Shown: positions 35,701 to 43,701, counted from the stretch's first letter. The stretch: DNA of 43,701 nt from an uncultured Bacteroidales bacterium (GCA_903830915.1 CAIKVR010000237.1:1-43701), one strand, 5' to 3'. The notes: generated by a model not told the origin, from the sequence alone. Numbers and translations: made by a program.

Positions 35701-36441
35701 TTAGTTTAGCATAATCTTAGTAATGAGAATATTGAAAAACAGAATCAGAATACTTCCATTCACAACCGCATTGGTACTGGCTTTACCCACATCCAATGCA
35801 CCTCCGTAAGCATAATAACCATAATAGGCAGCTACTGATGATATTATAAATGCAAAAATCATGGATTTAAAAATGGAATAATAAACGTAAAACGGTATAA
35901 AAGCATATTGAATTCCGACCAAATAATCGCCGGTAGTTAGTATATTAGTAAAAACTCCTACAAAATATCCGCCGCCAACACCCAATGCCATGCTGAAAAT
36001 TACCAAAAAAGGCATCATTACCACAAATGCAATAATTTTTGGAAGAACCAAATAATTCGCTGAGTTTACACCCATAATTTCAAGTGCATCAATCTGTTCT
36101 GTAATTCGCATTGTACCAATTTCAGAAGCAATATTGGAACCTACTTTTCCGGCCAAAATAAGACATAAAATGGTAGAAGAGAATTCAAGCAACAAGGTAT
36201 CACGGGTAACCAAACCGGTAGTATAAATCGGGAGTAACGGATTTGATGTATTAAGCTTGGTTTGCATGGTCATTATAAATCCAATGAAAACTGATATTAT
36301 AGCTACAATCGGTAATGACTGAAGTCCCAGTTTTTCAAGTTCCTTAGGAAATTGCCGAAAAAACATTTTCCAACGGTCAGGCCATACAAATACCCTTTTC
36401 ATTAATAAAAAAAATCTGCCTGTTTCACTCAATAAACTCAT
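35701..36441 (-). CDS. mlaE: MlaE-like ABC transporter permease
   Basis: This 246-residue membrane protein is of the MlaE/YrbE permease family. Hydrophobic segments lie near residues 45-60, 95-115, 135-165, 185-205 and 220-242. Family motifs include 'IGFIMTMQTKLN', 'RDTLLLEFSSTILCLILAGKVGSNIASEIGTMRITEQIDALEIMG' in segments, and 'VGKASTNAVVNGSI' near the end. With the MlaF-like ATPase it would move phospholipids between membranes. A near-perfect promoter precedes it. Confidence 0.94.
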   Translation of the reverse strand: MSLLSETGRFFLLMKRVFVWPDRWKMFFRQFPKELEKLGLQSLPIVAIISVFIGFIMTMQTKLNTSNPLLPIYTTGLVTRDTLLLEFSSTILCLILAGKVGSNIASEIGTMRITEQIDALEIMGVNSANYLVLPKIIAFVVMMPFLVIFSMALGVGGGYFVGVFTNILTTGDYLVGIQYAFIPFYVYYSIFKSMIFAFIISSVAAYYGYYAYGGALDVGKASTNAVVNGSILILFFNILITKIMLN

Positions 36442-36480
36442 ATTCTGAAACTTTTTTTGATGTGTTTTTGAAATTTAGCT

Positions 36481-36512
36481 GCAAAGATACTCTTTTTTGG
36501 GGATAACTCAAA
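36481..36512 (-). promoter_or_regulatory. Consensus promoter of the mlaE-mlaF-xth operon
   Basis: On the minus strand TTTG (36509-36512) is followed after exactly 19 bases by TATCTTTGC (36481-36489). This matches the full Bacteroidota vegetative consensus. The 5' UTR would be about 33 bases. The rest of the 320-base gap to 36761 is AT-rich, with no gene or clear terminator that I can see. Confidence 0.8.
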
Positions 36513-36761
36513 TAAAGCTTCTTTATCCATGATTGCCAAATATAAGATATTCAAATAGTTAGCTTTATTCATTGCCCGTAAGTTACTTGATTTTCAGCAT
36601 AATTATAAATTGTTCTGAAAAAGTAATGCTATAGCAACTAACATTCATGTTGTTGCGAATGTTCTTGAAATTATATAATTAAGGGATTCGGTAGGTGTAG
36701 GTGGAAAATGCCGATATTTTTCACAAACTCCAAACAAAGACAGGATTAAAGCATGCAAATT

Positions 36762-39035
36762 TCAATTTCCCGAACATCCACAAAGATGTTTATCAAGCAT
36801 ATTTTTCAGATGATCCAAATCGATTGGTTTTGTCAGAAAATCATTCATACCGGCATTCATTGCTTTGTCTTTTTCTTCTTGCAATGCACCAGCTGTAAGG
36901 GCAATTATTGGTAGGCTTTTCGCTCTTTCAAGGTCAAGTAGTCTGATGTTTCGGGTTGCCTCCATGCCATCCATTTCGGGCATCTGAACATCCATCAGCA
37001 CTAAATCCAGGTGTTTTTGCTTCACAATTTCTAAGGCTTCCCTTCCGTTTCTAGCCTCAATTATTTCAACATTAGGTAGAATATTTGTTACCAAAACTTT
37101 GATTAACAGCATATTCATTTCAACATCTTCGGCAATCAGAATTACTTTTTTATCGGTTATCGTGCCTGATTCTATGTCTTCATTGCAATTTCTATCTGTA
37201 ACTGAAATTTTATTTTCAGCTTTTTCAGACCTGATTGAATCACTTACAAGTGCCAGTAAATCATCTGCTTTCACAGGTTTCATAAGTTTGTAGGTAATAT
37301 CCCCTTTTCTCAGAATATCGTTAATTTGATCTTCATCGGAAGCCTGATGCATAATTGCAATTTTCATACTTTCATTGGTAATCTGAAGTTTATTCCGGAT
37401 ATGTGAAATAATTTCCAATCCCCCTAAATCCGGCATTGCAAAATTACAGATAAACAACTCGAATTTATCTGCCTGAAGTTCAAAAAGAGCATTCAGGGAA
37501 CTTTCGCACAACGAATATTCAACACCCCATCTATCAAAATGTTCTGCAATATTTTTCAGATTATTGGAATTATTGTCAAGAACTAATACTTTTTTATGTT
37601 TGATTTCCAAACTATTAGCTATTATTTGTTGATTGAATTCGGTTTCGATGCTAAAATGAAAATTGCTGCCTTTACCCCATTCGCTGTCGAATAACAGTGA
37701 ACTATTCATTTTCTCAACCAATAAATTAGAAATAACTAATCCCAGACCTGTACCACCGAATTTGCGGGTTGTAGAACCATCGGCCTGAGAAAATGCCTTG
37801 AACAGCCTTTCTCTTTGCTCTTCAGTAATTCCAATTCCTGTATCGCGAACCGAGAAATGATATGTAATTTTATTATCGTCCTGAATGTTGAATGTAACTT
37901 TTATCTCCACCTCACCCTTATCTGTAAACTTGATGGCATTACTCAACAGGTTTATCAGGATTTGCTTCAATCGAAGAGGATCCAGCATAGCCTTTCGGGG
38001 TATGTCTGGTTGAATAGACAATAATAATTCAAGTCCTTTGTTGGTAGCCGAGTATTTAATTATATCAATTGTCTGATTAAGTACTTCAACTATATCGGTT
38101 TCAATAATATCCAAATCAAGCTTACCGGCTTCAATCTTAGAAAAATCAAGAATATCGTTTATTATTTCGAGAAGTGCTTTTCCCGCACTATTAACATTCT
38201 CGGTGTACTGTTTTTGCGATTTAGTCAAATCTGTTTTGAGCAACAATTCGGTAAAACCTAGAATTGAATTCATTGGAGTACGGATTTCATGACTCATGTG
38301 TGCCAGAAAATCGCTTTTTGCTCTGTTTGCCTGTTCAGCTTGCTGTTTGGCTTTTTCAATTGCCAGTGCTTTGTCTTCCAGTTCACGGTTTAGCGCAAGC
38401 ACCCCTTTGTTTGTTTCTTCCAGTTCTTTATTAATTATCTCAATCTCTTCGTTACGTTCCTGCAGGTTTTTAAGCAGGAAAAGCAATTCATTATTCTGAT
38501 TATTAATAGTTTCAACCAGACTGTTATCACCACGTTCGATGGTTTTGCTAAATGCAGTCTGAATTGCTTCTAATGTTTTTTCGGTGATGGAGATTGTGAA
38601 TGGGGCTAACCATTTGGCAATGGTAATTTCTGTTCCTTTACCGGCTTGTGTCTGAATATCAAAATCATCCATCAATCGTTGTGAACCACTCAACCCGACT
38701 CCCATACCTTTCTTTGAGACAAAAGAGCCGTTTCTGATTTCATCCAATTGCTGAATTCCCTGACCACGGTCTTTGAAAACAATGACCACGCCATCGCTGC
38801 TATCCCTTCTTTTGGCTACATAAAAATCGATTTGCCCGCCATTAGCATGCTCTATCATGTTTCTACTCAATTCAGAAACTGCAGTGCCAATGCGAATGCT
38901 GGATGTTTTATCGAACTTTATCTCCTGAGCAAGCAAGGAGCCCAAATTTCTGGCTCGTACCACATCCGACTCGAACTGAACCGGTATTGTACCTACTTTA
39001 TGAAGCGTGGCTGATAATAAGAACGGTGGCATCAT
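36762..39035 (-). CDS. Hybrid histidine kinase with N-terminal RsbT-like ATPase domain
   Basis: This 757-residue soluble protein has five parts: an RsbT/RsbW-like ATPase domain (about 10-145; '[16 protein letters not shown]', 'KDRGQGI', '[15 protein letters not shown]'), a coiled coil (about 170-240), HisKA with phospho-His249 ('[11 protein letters not shown]'), a HATPase domain ('[10 protein letters not shown]', '[10 protein letters not shown]'), and two receiver domains. REC1 (about 482-600) has Asn531 where the phospho-acceptor Asp belongs ('FICNFAMP'); REC2 (about 630-750) keeps Asp682 ('[11 protein letters not shown]') and Lys736. There are no membrane segments. The start overlaps the upstream fusion gene by 38 bases. 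It is the last gene of the stressosome operon and probably its output. Confidence 0.9.
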   Translation of the reverse strand: MMPPFLLSATLHKVGTIPVQFESDVVRARNLGSLLAQEIKFDKTSSIRIGTAVSELSRNMIEHANGGQIDFYVAKRRDSSDGVVIVFKDRGQGIQQLDEIRNGSFVSKKGMGVGLSGSQRLMDDFDIQTQAGKGTEITIAKWLAPFTISITEKTLEAIQTAFSKTIERGDNSLVETINNQNNELLFLLKNLQERNEEIEIINKELEETNKGVLALNRELEDKALAIEKAKQQAEQANRAKSDFLAHMSHEIRTPMNSILGFTELLLKTDLTKSQKQYTENVNSAGKALLEIINDILDFSKIEAGKLDLDIIETDIVEVLNQTIDIIKYSATNKGLELLLSIQPDIPRKAMLDPLRLKQILINLLSNAIKFTDKGEVEIKVTFNIQDDNKITYHFSVRDTGIGITEEQRERLFKAFSQADGSTTRKFGGTGLGLVISNLLVEKMNSSLLFDSEWGKGSNFHFSIETEFNQQIIANSLEIKHKKVLVLDNNSNNLKNIAEHFDRWGVEYSLCESSLNALFELQADKFELFICNFAMPDLGGLEIISHIRNKLQITNESMKIAIMHQASDEDQINDILRKGDITYKLMKPVKADDLLALVSDSIRSEKAENKISVTDRNCNEDIESGTITDKKVILIAEDVEMNMLLIKVLVTNILPNVEIIEARNGREALEIVKQKHLDLVLMDVQMPEMDGMEATRNIRLLDLERAKSLPIIALTAGALQEEKDKAMNAGMNDFLTKPIDLDHLKNMLDKHLCGCSGN

Positions 39036-40059
39036 CGTTGAGTCGTGAATAATTATTGATCAAATAATCGGCTATTTTTTGGGGATGATCTTTCCAGTTT
39101 AGTTCATCCGTATTCCATCGGGTATTTATTCCGTCACTAAAAAGGCAAACTGAATCGCCGGCATTAAATGGAAATTCAAAAATCTGAGGAGTCCGGATAT
39201 TGTGTCCCAAAATTCCGCCAAATGAAATCAGACTCTTTTTCCCTGATGGAGAAAATACAAATCCTTCGATGTTACCAATACCCACAAAACTGAGTTTTGA
39301 AGTTTCTATATTGATATAAACTAACCCAATAACTGCTCCACGAGTACCACGTGCCGCCTGATGAATATAATTTATCAAATCAACAAGTGGTAGTTCGCTT
39401 TTCAGCAGTATTTGTTCTTTGATAATATTGGAAGCCAGATGCGCATCTTTGCCATGACCAAGACCATCAATTATAGCTGCAATTGTTTTCAACGGACTTA
39501 GGTTACAAATCACGTATGAATCACCATTCAGTGTTTCGCCGGGTTTGCAACGTGAAACTGCACCTGTTATCAGATTTCTGTTGGTTCCTTTCCAACGGTT
39601 TTCAGGAATCCATTTTACTATTCGAATACAATGTTTATAGCTGTTTAGTGATTTGATATCTATATCATTGAATGATTCACTCAGCTTTGGATTTACGTCA
39701 AAGATATCGGAAAACCGACGAATTGTTCCCAATCCTATACCCAATGTCTGTTTATTGGTGAATCCATCATGCATTGCCTTTTCCATATCGGGAATGCCAT
39801 TCCCTCTATCGAAGCACCATATTTCGATAGCTTTCCGGTTCTCACTATCCTGCAATTGACAAACCATTATCCTACCTTTGCCTCCACCATGTTTCAGCAC
39901 ATTGGTAACAAGCTCCGAAACCAGAATGGCAACTTCACCGGTTTTTACATCATCAAACCCAAGTTGTCCGGCCAGACTGACAGATTTTCGTCTGCATACC
40001 CCAACATCGGCTTCACTATCAATTTCCAGAACTAAAATTTGTTCACGGTTCATTTCCAT
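38998..40059 (-). CDS. RsbT-like ATPase fused to RsbX-like phosphatase
   Basis: This 353-residue protein joins two stressosome activities. Residues of about 10-150 form an RsbT/RsbW-type kinase domain ('[20 protein letters not shown]' with the N-box, '[10 protein letters not shown]', '[14 protein letters not shown]'). Residues of about 165-353 form a PP2C/SpoIIE-like phosphatase domain resembling RsbX, with metal-binding Asp198 ('[12 protein letters not shown]'), Asp309 ('FSDGI') and Asp342/343 ('NDDATVLII'). In Bacillus, RsbT phosphorylates RsbS and RsbR, and RsbX removes the phosphate. The fusion would carry both functions in one chain. It overlaps rsbT by 10 bases and the hybrid kinase by 38. 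Confidence 0.88.
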   Translation of the reverse strand: MEMNREQILVLEIDSEADVGVCRRKSVSLAGQLGFDDVKTGEVAILVSELVTNVLKHGGGKGRIMVCQLQDSENRKAIEIWCFDRGNGIPDMEKAMHDGFTNKQTLGIGLGTIRRFSDIFDVNPKLSESFNDIDIKSLNSYKHCIRIVKWIPENRWKGTNRNLITGAVSRCKPGETLNGDSYVICNLSPLKTIAAIIDGLGHGKDAHLASNIIKEQILLKSELPLVDLINYIHQAARGTRGAVIGLVYINIETSKLSFVGIGNIEGFVFSPSGKKSLISFGGILGHNIRTPQIFEFPFNAGDSVCLFSDGINTRWNTDELNWKDHPQKIADYLINNYSRLNDDATVLIISHAS

Positions 40060-40475
40060 TTCATCACCCTCACAGTAGTTCCTTTGTTCAGCTCTGAAGA
40101 TATTTCAAATCTGTCAACCAGTCTTTTTGCTCCGGGTAATCCGTAACCCATTCCTCCGCCCGAAGTATATCCATCTGTCATTGCTAACTCAATATTATCT
40201 ATCCCCGGGCCTTTATCAATACAGGTAATTATCAATGTGGGCTTTTCTTCAATTATACCTTTTTCAATGAGTACTTCGCCTCCCGATGCATACGAAAACA
40301 TATTCCTGAAAAGCTCAGAAACAGCAGTGGTAATACGGGTTTGATCAACAATACCCATGCCTTCCTTTTTAGCAAATTCACGTACAATTTGACGTGCTTT
40401 CACTATGTCATATTCATTCAGAATAGGGCATTTTTCGAGCAATTCCCAACTTTTATCTGATACAATTTCCAGCAT
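40050..40475 (-). CDS. rsbT: RsbT-like stressosome serine/threonine kinase
   Basis: This 141-residue protein is a single-domain kinase of the RsbT family. It has the N-box 'TTAVSELFRNMFSYASGGE', 'CIDKGPGIDN' and the G2 lid 'SGGGMGYGLPGAKRLVD'. In stressosomes RsbT phosphorylates RsbS and RsbR and is then released to act on a downstream partner. The usual partner is RsbU, which is absent here. The gene lies 11 bases after rsbS and overlaps the fusion gene. Confidence 0.93.
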   Translation of the reverse strand: MLEIVSDKSWELLEKCPILNEYDIVKARQIVREFAKKEGMGIVDQTRITTAVSELFRNMFSYASGGEVLIEKGIIEEKPTLIITCIDKGPGIDNIELAMTDGYTSGGGMGYGLPGAKRLVDRFEISSELNKGTTVRVMKWK

Positions 40476-40486
40476 TGATTTTTAGA

Positions 40487-40861
40487 TTATGCCTTGTTTA
40501 ATCTTTTTTCAAGCATTTCCATGCCCAGCTCCATGTTTAGTGCAGTATCTACTCCCGGCATTTCGAGCCCAAGTTCCACAAGCGTGATGGCTACCGCAGG
40601 TTGCATACCTACAATAACAACTGCTGCATCCATGATAGCTGCCATCGATGCCATTCCTGACAGTACCCGACCAATAAATGAATCAACCATCTCGAGTGTC
40701 GAAATGTCGATTAGCACACCTTTAGAGCCGGTACGGTAAATTTCTTCCAGAATTTGCGTTTGCAACTGTAAAGCCAATCTGTCGTGCATATCCACCTGAA
40801 TGGAAACAATCAGGTAGTCACGAATCTTAATAATTGGTATTCTTTTTTCGTTGAAGTCCAT
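40487..40861 (-). CDS. rsbS: RsbS-like stressosome scaffold (STAS)
   Basis: This 124-residue protein is a lone STAS domain of the RsbS type. 'IPIIKIRDYLIVSIQVDMHD' opens it and 'DISTLEMVDSFIGRVLSGMA' carries Ser61, which lines up with Ser59 of Bacillus RsbS, the residue phosphorylated by RsbT. 'ELGLEMPGVDTALNMELGMEML' closes it. RsbS and RsbR build the megadalton stressosome core that holds RsbT. The gene is 11 bases after rsbR and 11 bases before rsbT. Confidence 0.94.
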   Translation of the reverse strand: MDFNEKRIPIIKIRDYLIVSIQVDMHDRLALQLQTQILEEIYRTGSKGVLIDISTLEMVDSFIGRVLSGMASMAAIMDAAVVIVGMQPAVAITLVELGLEMPGVDTALNMELGMEMLEKRLNKA

Positions 40862-40872
40862 AGCTATTATAT

Positions 40873-41556
40873 TTAATTATCGTCCAGGTCAACGTAGTTG
40901 GTCTTCACTTTTCCATCCACAAGTTGTTCATTTTTCTTCATCGAATAAATCATAGCATCCTGAAGTGTAGCTTTTGTAAGTATCTGCGACAGATTTATTC
41001 CTAAATGTACAATAGTTTGTGCAATGGCAGGGCTTATACCGCTTACAATACATTCTGCACCTAGTAAACGGGCAGCAGTAACGGTTTTCAGTAAGTGATT
41101 AGCTACCTGAGTATCCACTGTAGGAACACCTGTAATGTCGAGAATCGCAGTTGTACATCCGGTTGTAACAATTTTCTGCAACAGGTTTTCCATCATTATT
41201 TGAGTACGTTGGCTGTCTAACGTTCCAATAACCGGAAGAATCAGGATATTATCCCAAACTTTCGAAACCGGGCTCGACAATTCCATCAAATCTTCCTGCT
41301 GTTGAAGGATGGTTTTTTGTTGGTCTTGAATTTTATGAAGCTTTTCTTCCATTTCTTGTTTCATTTTCAGGCTCTTCTTCAATTCGTGAGTGAGGTCATC
41401 AATCAGCAAATTAATTGCCTGTTCTACACCGGTAAGATCGTCTTCAATGTCCGATTCAATTCTTAATTCAAGTTCACCTGCCGCAACCGACGACAGAACA
41501 TCTTCAATGTGTTCAATACGTGCTTTGGCGTTTTTAATTTCTGTGTTTGCTTCCAT
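40873..41556 (-). CDS. rsbR: RsbR-like stressosome sensor/scaffold with HAMP-like N-terminus
   Basis: This 227-residue protein ends in an RsbR-type STAS domain (about 95-210): 'SPVSKVWDNILILPVIGTLDSQR', 'LDITGVPTVDTQVANHLL' with Thr149 at the expected phosphosite, and 'GISPAIAQTIVHLGINLSQI'. The N-terminal 60 residues are not a globin or PAS domain but look HAMP-like ('VAAGELELRIESDIEDDLTG', then 'AINLLIDDLTHEL'). A coiled coil follows at about 55-92. So this RsbR has a short linker-type input and perhaps senses through a partner. It lies 3 bases after the second SpoIIAA-like gene. Confidence 0.9.
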   Translation of the reverse strand: MEANTEIKNAKARIEHIEDVLSSVAAGELELRIESDIEDDLTGVEQAINLLIDDLTHELKKSLKMKQEMEEKLHKIQDQQKTILQQQEDLMELSSPVSKVWDNILILPVIGTLDSQRTQIMMENLLQKIVTTGCTTAILDITGVPTVDTQVANHLLKTVTAARLLGAECIVSGISPAIAQTIVHLGINLSQILTKATLQDAMIYSMKKNEQLVDGKVKTNYVDLDDN

Positions 41557-41559
41557 AAT

Positions 41560-41925
41560 TTATTTCCTTTTACTTTTTAACCATTCTATTGCTTCGTCAA
41601 TACTTTTGAAGAAATCACCGTTTAATTTTACAATGCCGGTTTTAATTAGCACTTTTGCCATTATCCTGTTGTAAGCATTTCCACCCACAAAAGCTACTTC
41701 AGATAAATTTAACTTGCTCAATGTATCTGCAAGTGCTTCTCTTGTTTCGCGGTTTTCCACAACATAAACGTCGCTAATCATTGACACTAATTGCCTGTAT
41801 TTCTTATCTTCCAGTATAATTCTAAGATTGTCAGACAAGGGTTGAATATCAGTTAATCTTAAGTTCGCATTAGAACTAAGAACAACCACTTCATTTTGTT
41901 CGTCGTACTTTAATTCATGATCCAT
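41560..41925 (-). CDS. SpoIIAA/STAS-like small protein, paralogue B
   Basis: This 121-residue protein resembles the SpoIIAA-like/STAS-SEC14 family. It shares with the next gene the start 'M-D/E-HELKYDE', a central 'VENRETREA', 'LSEVAFVGGNAYNRIMAKVLIKTGI' and the end 'FFKSIDEAIEWLKSKRK'. That shared start fixes the ATG at 41925 instead of an in-frame codon 24 bases upstream. The two copies are about half identical by eye. No SpoIIAA-type phospho-Ser motif is obvious. Its place in the stressosome operon suggests a sensor, scaffold or cap role. Confidence 0.82.
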   Translation of the reverse strand: MDHELKYDEQNEVVVLSSNANLRLTDIQPLSDNLRIILEDKKYRQLVSMISDVYVVENRETREALADTLSKLNLSEVAFVGGNAYNRIMAKVLIKTGIVKLNGDFFKSIDEAIEWLKSKRK

Positions 41926-41995
41926 AATATTTAATTTTAAAATTGACAAATAGGGTTGGGTAGTGATTTACAATAATGCATGGTTTAAGAAAAAA

Positions 41996-42358
41996 TTACC
42001 GTTTACTTTTTAACCAGTTAATTGCTTCTTCGTAGTCTTTGAAAAAATCTCCATTTAATTTTATGATGCCTGTTTTCAATAAAACCCGGGCTATCATCCT
42101 GTTAGTGGCATTACCGCCAACAAATGCTACTTCTGTTATATTGAGTTTGGATAATTGATCACTTGTTGCTTCTCGTGTTTCCCTGTTTTCAACATTATGG
42201 CTTTCACTCATCACCACAAGCATTTGACGAATTTGCTTACCTTCGAGCATTTCCTTTACCCGCAAAAATAATGGATCTACATCTTTGTGAAGGAAGTGAT
42301 TTTTGAATGCAAGTACTACAATACTGTTTTTTTCGTCATACTTTAATTCATGTTCCAT
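41996..42358 (-). CDS. SpoIIAA/STAS-like small protein, paralogue A
   Basis: This 120-residue protein is the first gene of the stressosome operon and a tandem duplicate of the following gene. Shared features are 'HELKYDEKN', 'NVENRETREATSDQLSKLNI', 'TEVAFVGGNATNRMIARVLLKTGIIKLNGDFF' in segments, and a terminal 'EEAINWLKSKR'. The fold is inferred to be STAS-like from alternating strands and helices and the conserved 'FF...AINWL' end. The 70-base gap to the next gene has no clear hairpin, so both are likely on one transcript. Confidence 0.82.
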   Translation of the reverse strand: MEHELKYDEKNSIVVLAFKNHFLHKDVDPLFLRVKEMLEGKQIRQMLVVMSESHNVENRETREATSDQLSKLNITEVAFVGGNATNRMIARVLLKTGIIKLNGDFFKDYEEAINWLKSKR

Positions 42359-42417
42359 AATGCTCAGAATTTAAGAAAATAAAATAGATTTCAGGGAGGA
42401 TTTATTTTTACATTGAG

Positions 42418-42426
42418 GCAAAGATA
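42418..42426 (-). promoter_or_regulatory. -7 promoter box of the stressosome operon
   Basis: On the minus strand this reads TATCTTTGC, a full consensus match. It would give a 5' UTR of about 55 bases. A TTTG lies 15 bases further up, closer than the usual 19. One promoter appears to serve all seven genes, which are separated by at most 70 bases or overlap. Confidence 0.65.
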
Positions 42427-42526
42427 CTGAAAAAATTATGACAAAATACAATGAGGTTCAAAAGATTTTCATGAAGATGAAAAATTGATAATGTAGAGAG
42501 CAAAAAAAGAGTTTCTTTGTGGTTTT

Positions 42527-43462
42527 TTAGTAAGATTTGTTGCTCTTCTTACGTATTTTTTCAGCATCCAATTGTGCTTTTGATTTGCTTTGAGTTACGA
42601 TATACACACCAGCAAAAACCAACACACCTGATAAGGCTTTTTCAATACCAAAAAAATCGATACCAATAGCCACAGCAACCATCGAAGCAACTACAGGTTG
42701 TACATAATTATACATACTCAGTGTGGTGGGTCGAAGTACTTTTTGTCCAATAGGAATAAGTAAGTAACCTATGAATGTGGCAAAGCTTACTACATAAGCG
42801 ATGCGCCAGTACGTGCCGCTACTCAACATCGTGAAATCGGTTTGAGCAATAGATTTATAGCAAAATGGCAAACACGAAAGTGTACCAAACAGAAACATCC
42901 ACTTCATAACTGTTATCGATGAATATCGTGTAATAAGTTCCTTGAAAAGTGTCAGGTACAGGGCAAATGATCCTACTGCACTAAACACAATCAAATTTCC
43001 CCAAAAATTACTGTGTCCGTTATGAATTATTGGACTGTGGAATACCAACAATAATGCACCGGATGCTCCAACTAAAACGCCGACAGCTTTCATTATTGTG
43101 ATAGGTTCTTTCAGAATAATAGCAGCAAGTATCATAGTGACGATGGGTAGCATGGTAACCACAATCGACGCATCAATTGGTGAAGTTATTGAAAGTCCAA
43201 TAAAGAATGGTAACTGATTTAATGTCAGGGCAAAAAGCGAGGCGAAAAACAACAATAATAGATCTTTTGCCGGAACATGTTCTTTTTTTACAAACAATGA
43301 TACTGTCCAGAATAACAGTAATCCACCGCCCAGCCTGAAAAAAGTCAGTGTGTACGGACTTAAAATTTGAGGCATCAATGTTCGTGATATGGGTGCATTT
43401 AATCCGAAAATGATATTTGCCATAAACATGGCTATATGACCTGTAAGTTTATTTTTTTTCAT
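42527..43462 (-). CDS. EamA/DMT-superfamily transporter
   Basis: This 311-residue inner-membrane protein has ten hydrophobic helices in two EamA repeats, about residues 8-140 and 155-295. Typical features are 'HIAMFMANIIFGLNAPISR' at the start and 'LGGGLLLFWTV'. The basic, Lys-rich C-terminus (KSKAQLDAEKIRKK) lies in the cytoplasm. Members export metabolites or amino acids, but the substrate cannot be predicted. It stands alone with its own promoter, divergent from the tRNA gene. Confidence 0.92.
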   Translation of the reverse strand: MKKNKLTGHIAMFMANIIFGLNAPISRTLMPQILSPYTLTFFRLGGGLLLFWTVSLFVKKEHVPAKDLLLLFFASLFALTLNQLPFFIGLSITSPIDASIVVTMLPIVTMILAAIILKEPITIMKAVGVLVGASGALLLVFHSPIIHNGHSNFWGNLIVFSAVGSFALYLTLFKELITRYSSITVMKWMFLFGTLSCLPFCYKSIAQTDFTMLSSGTYWRIAYVVSFATFIGYLLIPIGQKVLRPTTLSMYNYVQPVVASMVAVAIGIDFFGIEKALSGVLVFAGVYIVTQSKSKAQLDAEKIRKKSNKSY

Positions 43463-43478
43463 GTTGATGATTGAGCCG

Positions 43479-43487
43479 ACAAAGGTA
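43479..43487 (-). promoter_or_regulatory. -7 promoter box of the EamA transporter gene
   Basis: The minus strand reads TACCTTTGT, fitting TAnnTTTGY, 17 bases before the ATG. A TTTG lies 21 bases upstream of it. The 5' UTR would be only about ten bases. Confidence 0.6.
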
Positions 43488-43578
43488 GTAAATATGTAAG
43501 TAACAGTACAAAATCAACCATTGAAAAGCCAATTCAGTTCAACTCTTATGACTTTTTTTGTATTTTTCGGTTTGTTGC

Positions 43579-43610
43579 TTTGTGAATTCAAAAAAAGACC
43601 GTATATTTGC
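43579..43610 (+). promoter_or_regulatory. Consensus promoter of tRNA-Phe
   Basis: TTTG at 43579-43582 is followed after exactly 19 bases by TATATTTGC at 43602-43610, with the tRNA starting 18 bases later. The spacing is the same as at the mlaE promoter. Confidence 0.85.
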
Positions 43611-43627
43611 ACCCGCTAAGCAAAAAT

Positions 43628-43700
43628 GGTACCATAGCTCAGTTGGTAGAGCAAAGGACTGAAAATCCTTGTGTCCCCGGTTCGATTCCTGGTGGTACCA
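43628..43700 (+). tRNA. tRNA-Phe (anticodon GAA)
   Basis: The 73-base cloverleaf is complete: acceptor stem GGTACCA/TGGTACC, D arm GCTC/GAGC, anticodon stem AAGGA/TCCTT with loop CTGAAAA giving anticodon GAA, and T loop TTCGATT. The T stem CCCGG/CCTGG has one C-U mismatch in the middle. The base after the discriminator A is C at the window edge, so an encoded CCA end cannot be judged. Confidence 0.95.
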
Positions 43701-43701
43701 C

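Noticed and set aside
34120-36441. Functional link between exonuclease III and the Mla transporter genes
   Set aside because: The 4-base overlap shows co-transcription only; no shared pathway can be supported from the sequence.
36640-36665. Terminator of the stressosome operon from an AACATTC/GAATGTT inverted repeat
   Set aside because: The stem is only 7 bp with a long loop and has no T run in the needed direction, so it is too weak to call.

Overview
The window looks like a chromosomal segment of a member of the Bacteroidota, most likely order Bacteroidales. The evidence is a SusC/SusD pair, type IX secretion C-terminal tails, DUF4922, DUF6242 and SpoIID/LytB-type proteins, an hpt-adk-obgE-pgeF gene order, and promoters of the Bacteroides type (-7 box TAnnTTTGC, sometimes with TTTG 19 bases upstream). 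The DNA is AT-rich. I cannot name the genus from sequence alone. No phage, plasmid, transposase or CRISPR array is visible, but several families of short non-coding repeats are.

Region 1 (1-17260) is a glycan-uptake locus. Six minus-strand genes lie close together: a secreted GH128-type glycosidase, a large FAS1 lipoprotein, SusC, SusD, and two more FAS1 lipoproteins, the last cut by the window edge. FAS1 proteins sit where surface glycan-binding lipoproteins normally sit. A secreted three-LamG protein is transcribed divergently and ends at a strong hairpin.

Region 2 (17462-27841) is housekeeping and small accessory genes: a ClC channel with CBS domains, xseB, a B3/B4-domain protein, pgeF, obgE, adk, hpt, an orphan umuD, a DUF4922 protein and a SpoIID/LytB-like protein. 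The gaps, and in places the coding sequences, carry four repeat types: paired inverted CCCCTTTAGGGG palindromes, two GAACGCGGAT-bounded elements, 7-bp tandem repeats, and a 42-bp tandem repeat.

Region 3 (27842-36512) has an EF-G paralogue with altered GTPase motifs. It is followed by a convergent TonB-dependent receptor preceded by a small ORF whose stop codon lies inside a terminator-like hairpin, which may be an attenuator. Then come a DUF6242 lipoprotein, exonuclease III, and an MlaF/MlaE-type ABC transporter pair.

Region 4 (36762-42426) is the most interesting part. It is a seven-gene stressosome operon: two tandem SpoIIAA/STAS-like paralogues, RsbR, RsbS, RsbT, an RsbT-RsbX-like fusion, and a hybrid histidine kinase whose N-terminus is another RsbT-like ATPase domain and whose first receiver has lost its phospho-acceptor Asp. 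No sigma-B, RsbV or RsbW is present. The arrangement suggests that stressosome output goes to a phosphorelay.

Region 5 (42527-43701) holds an EamA-family transporter and a tRNA-Phe(GAA) with a near-consensus promoter.
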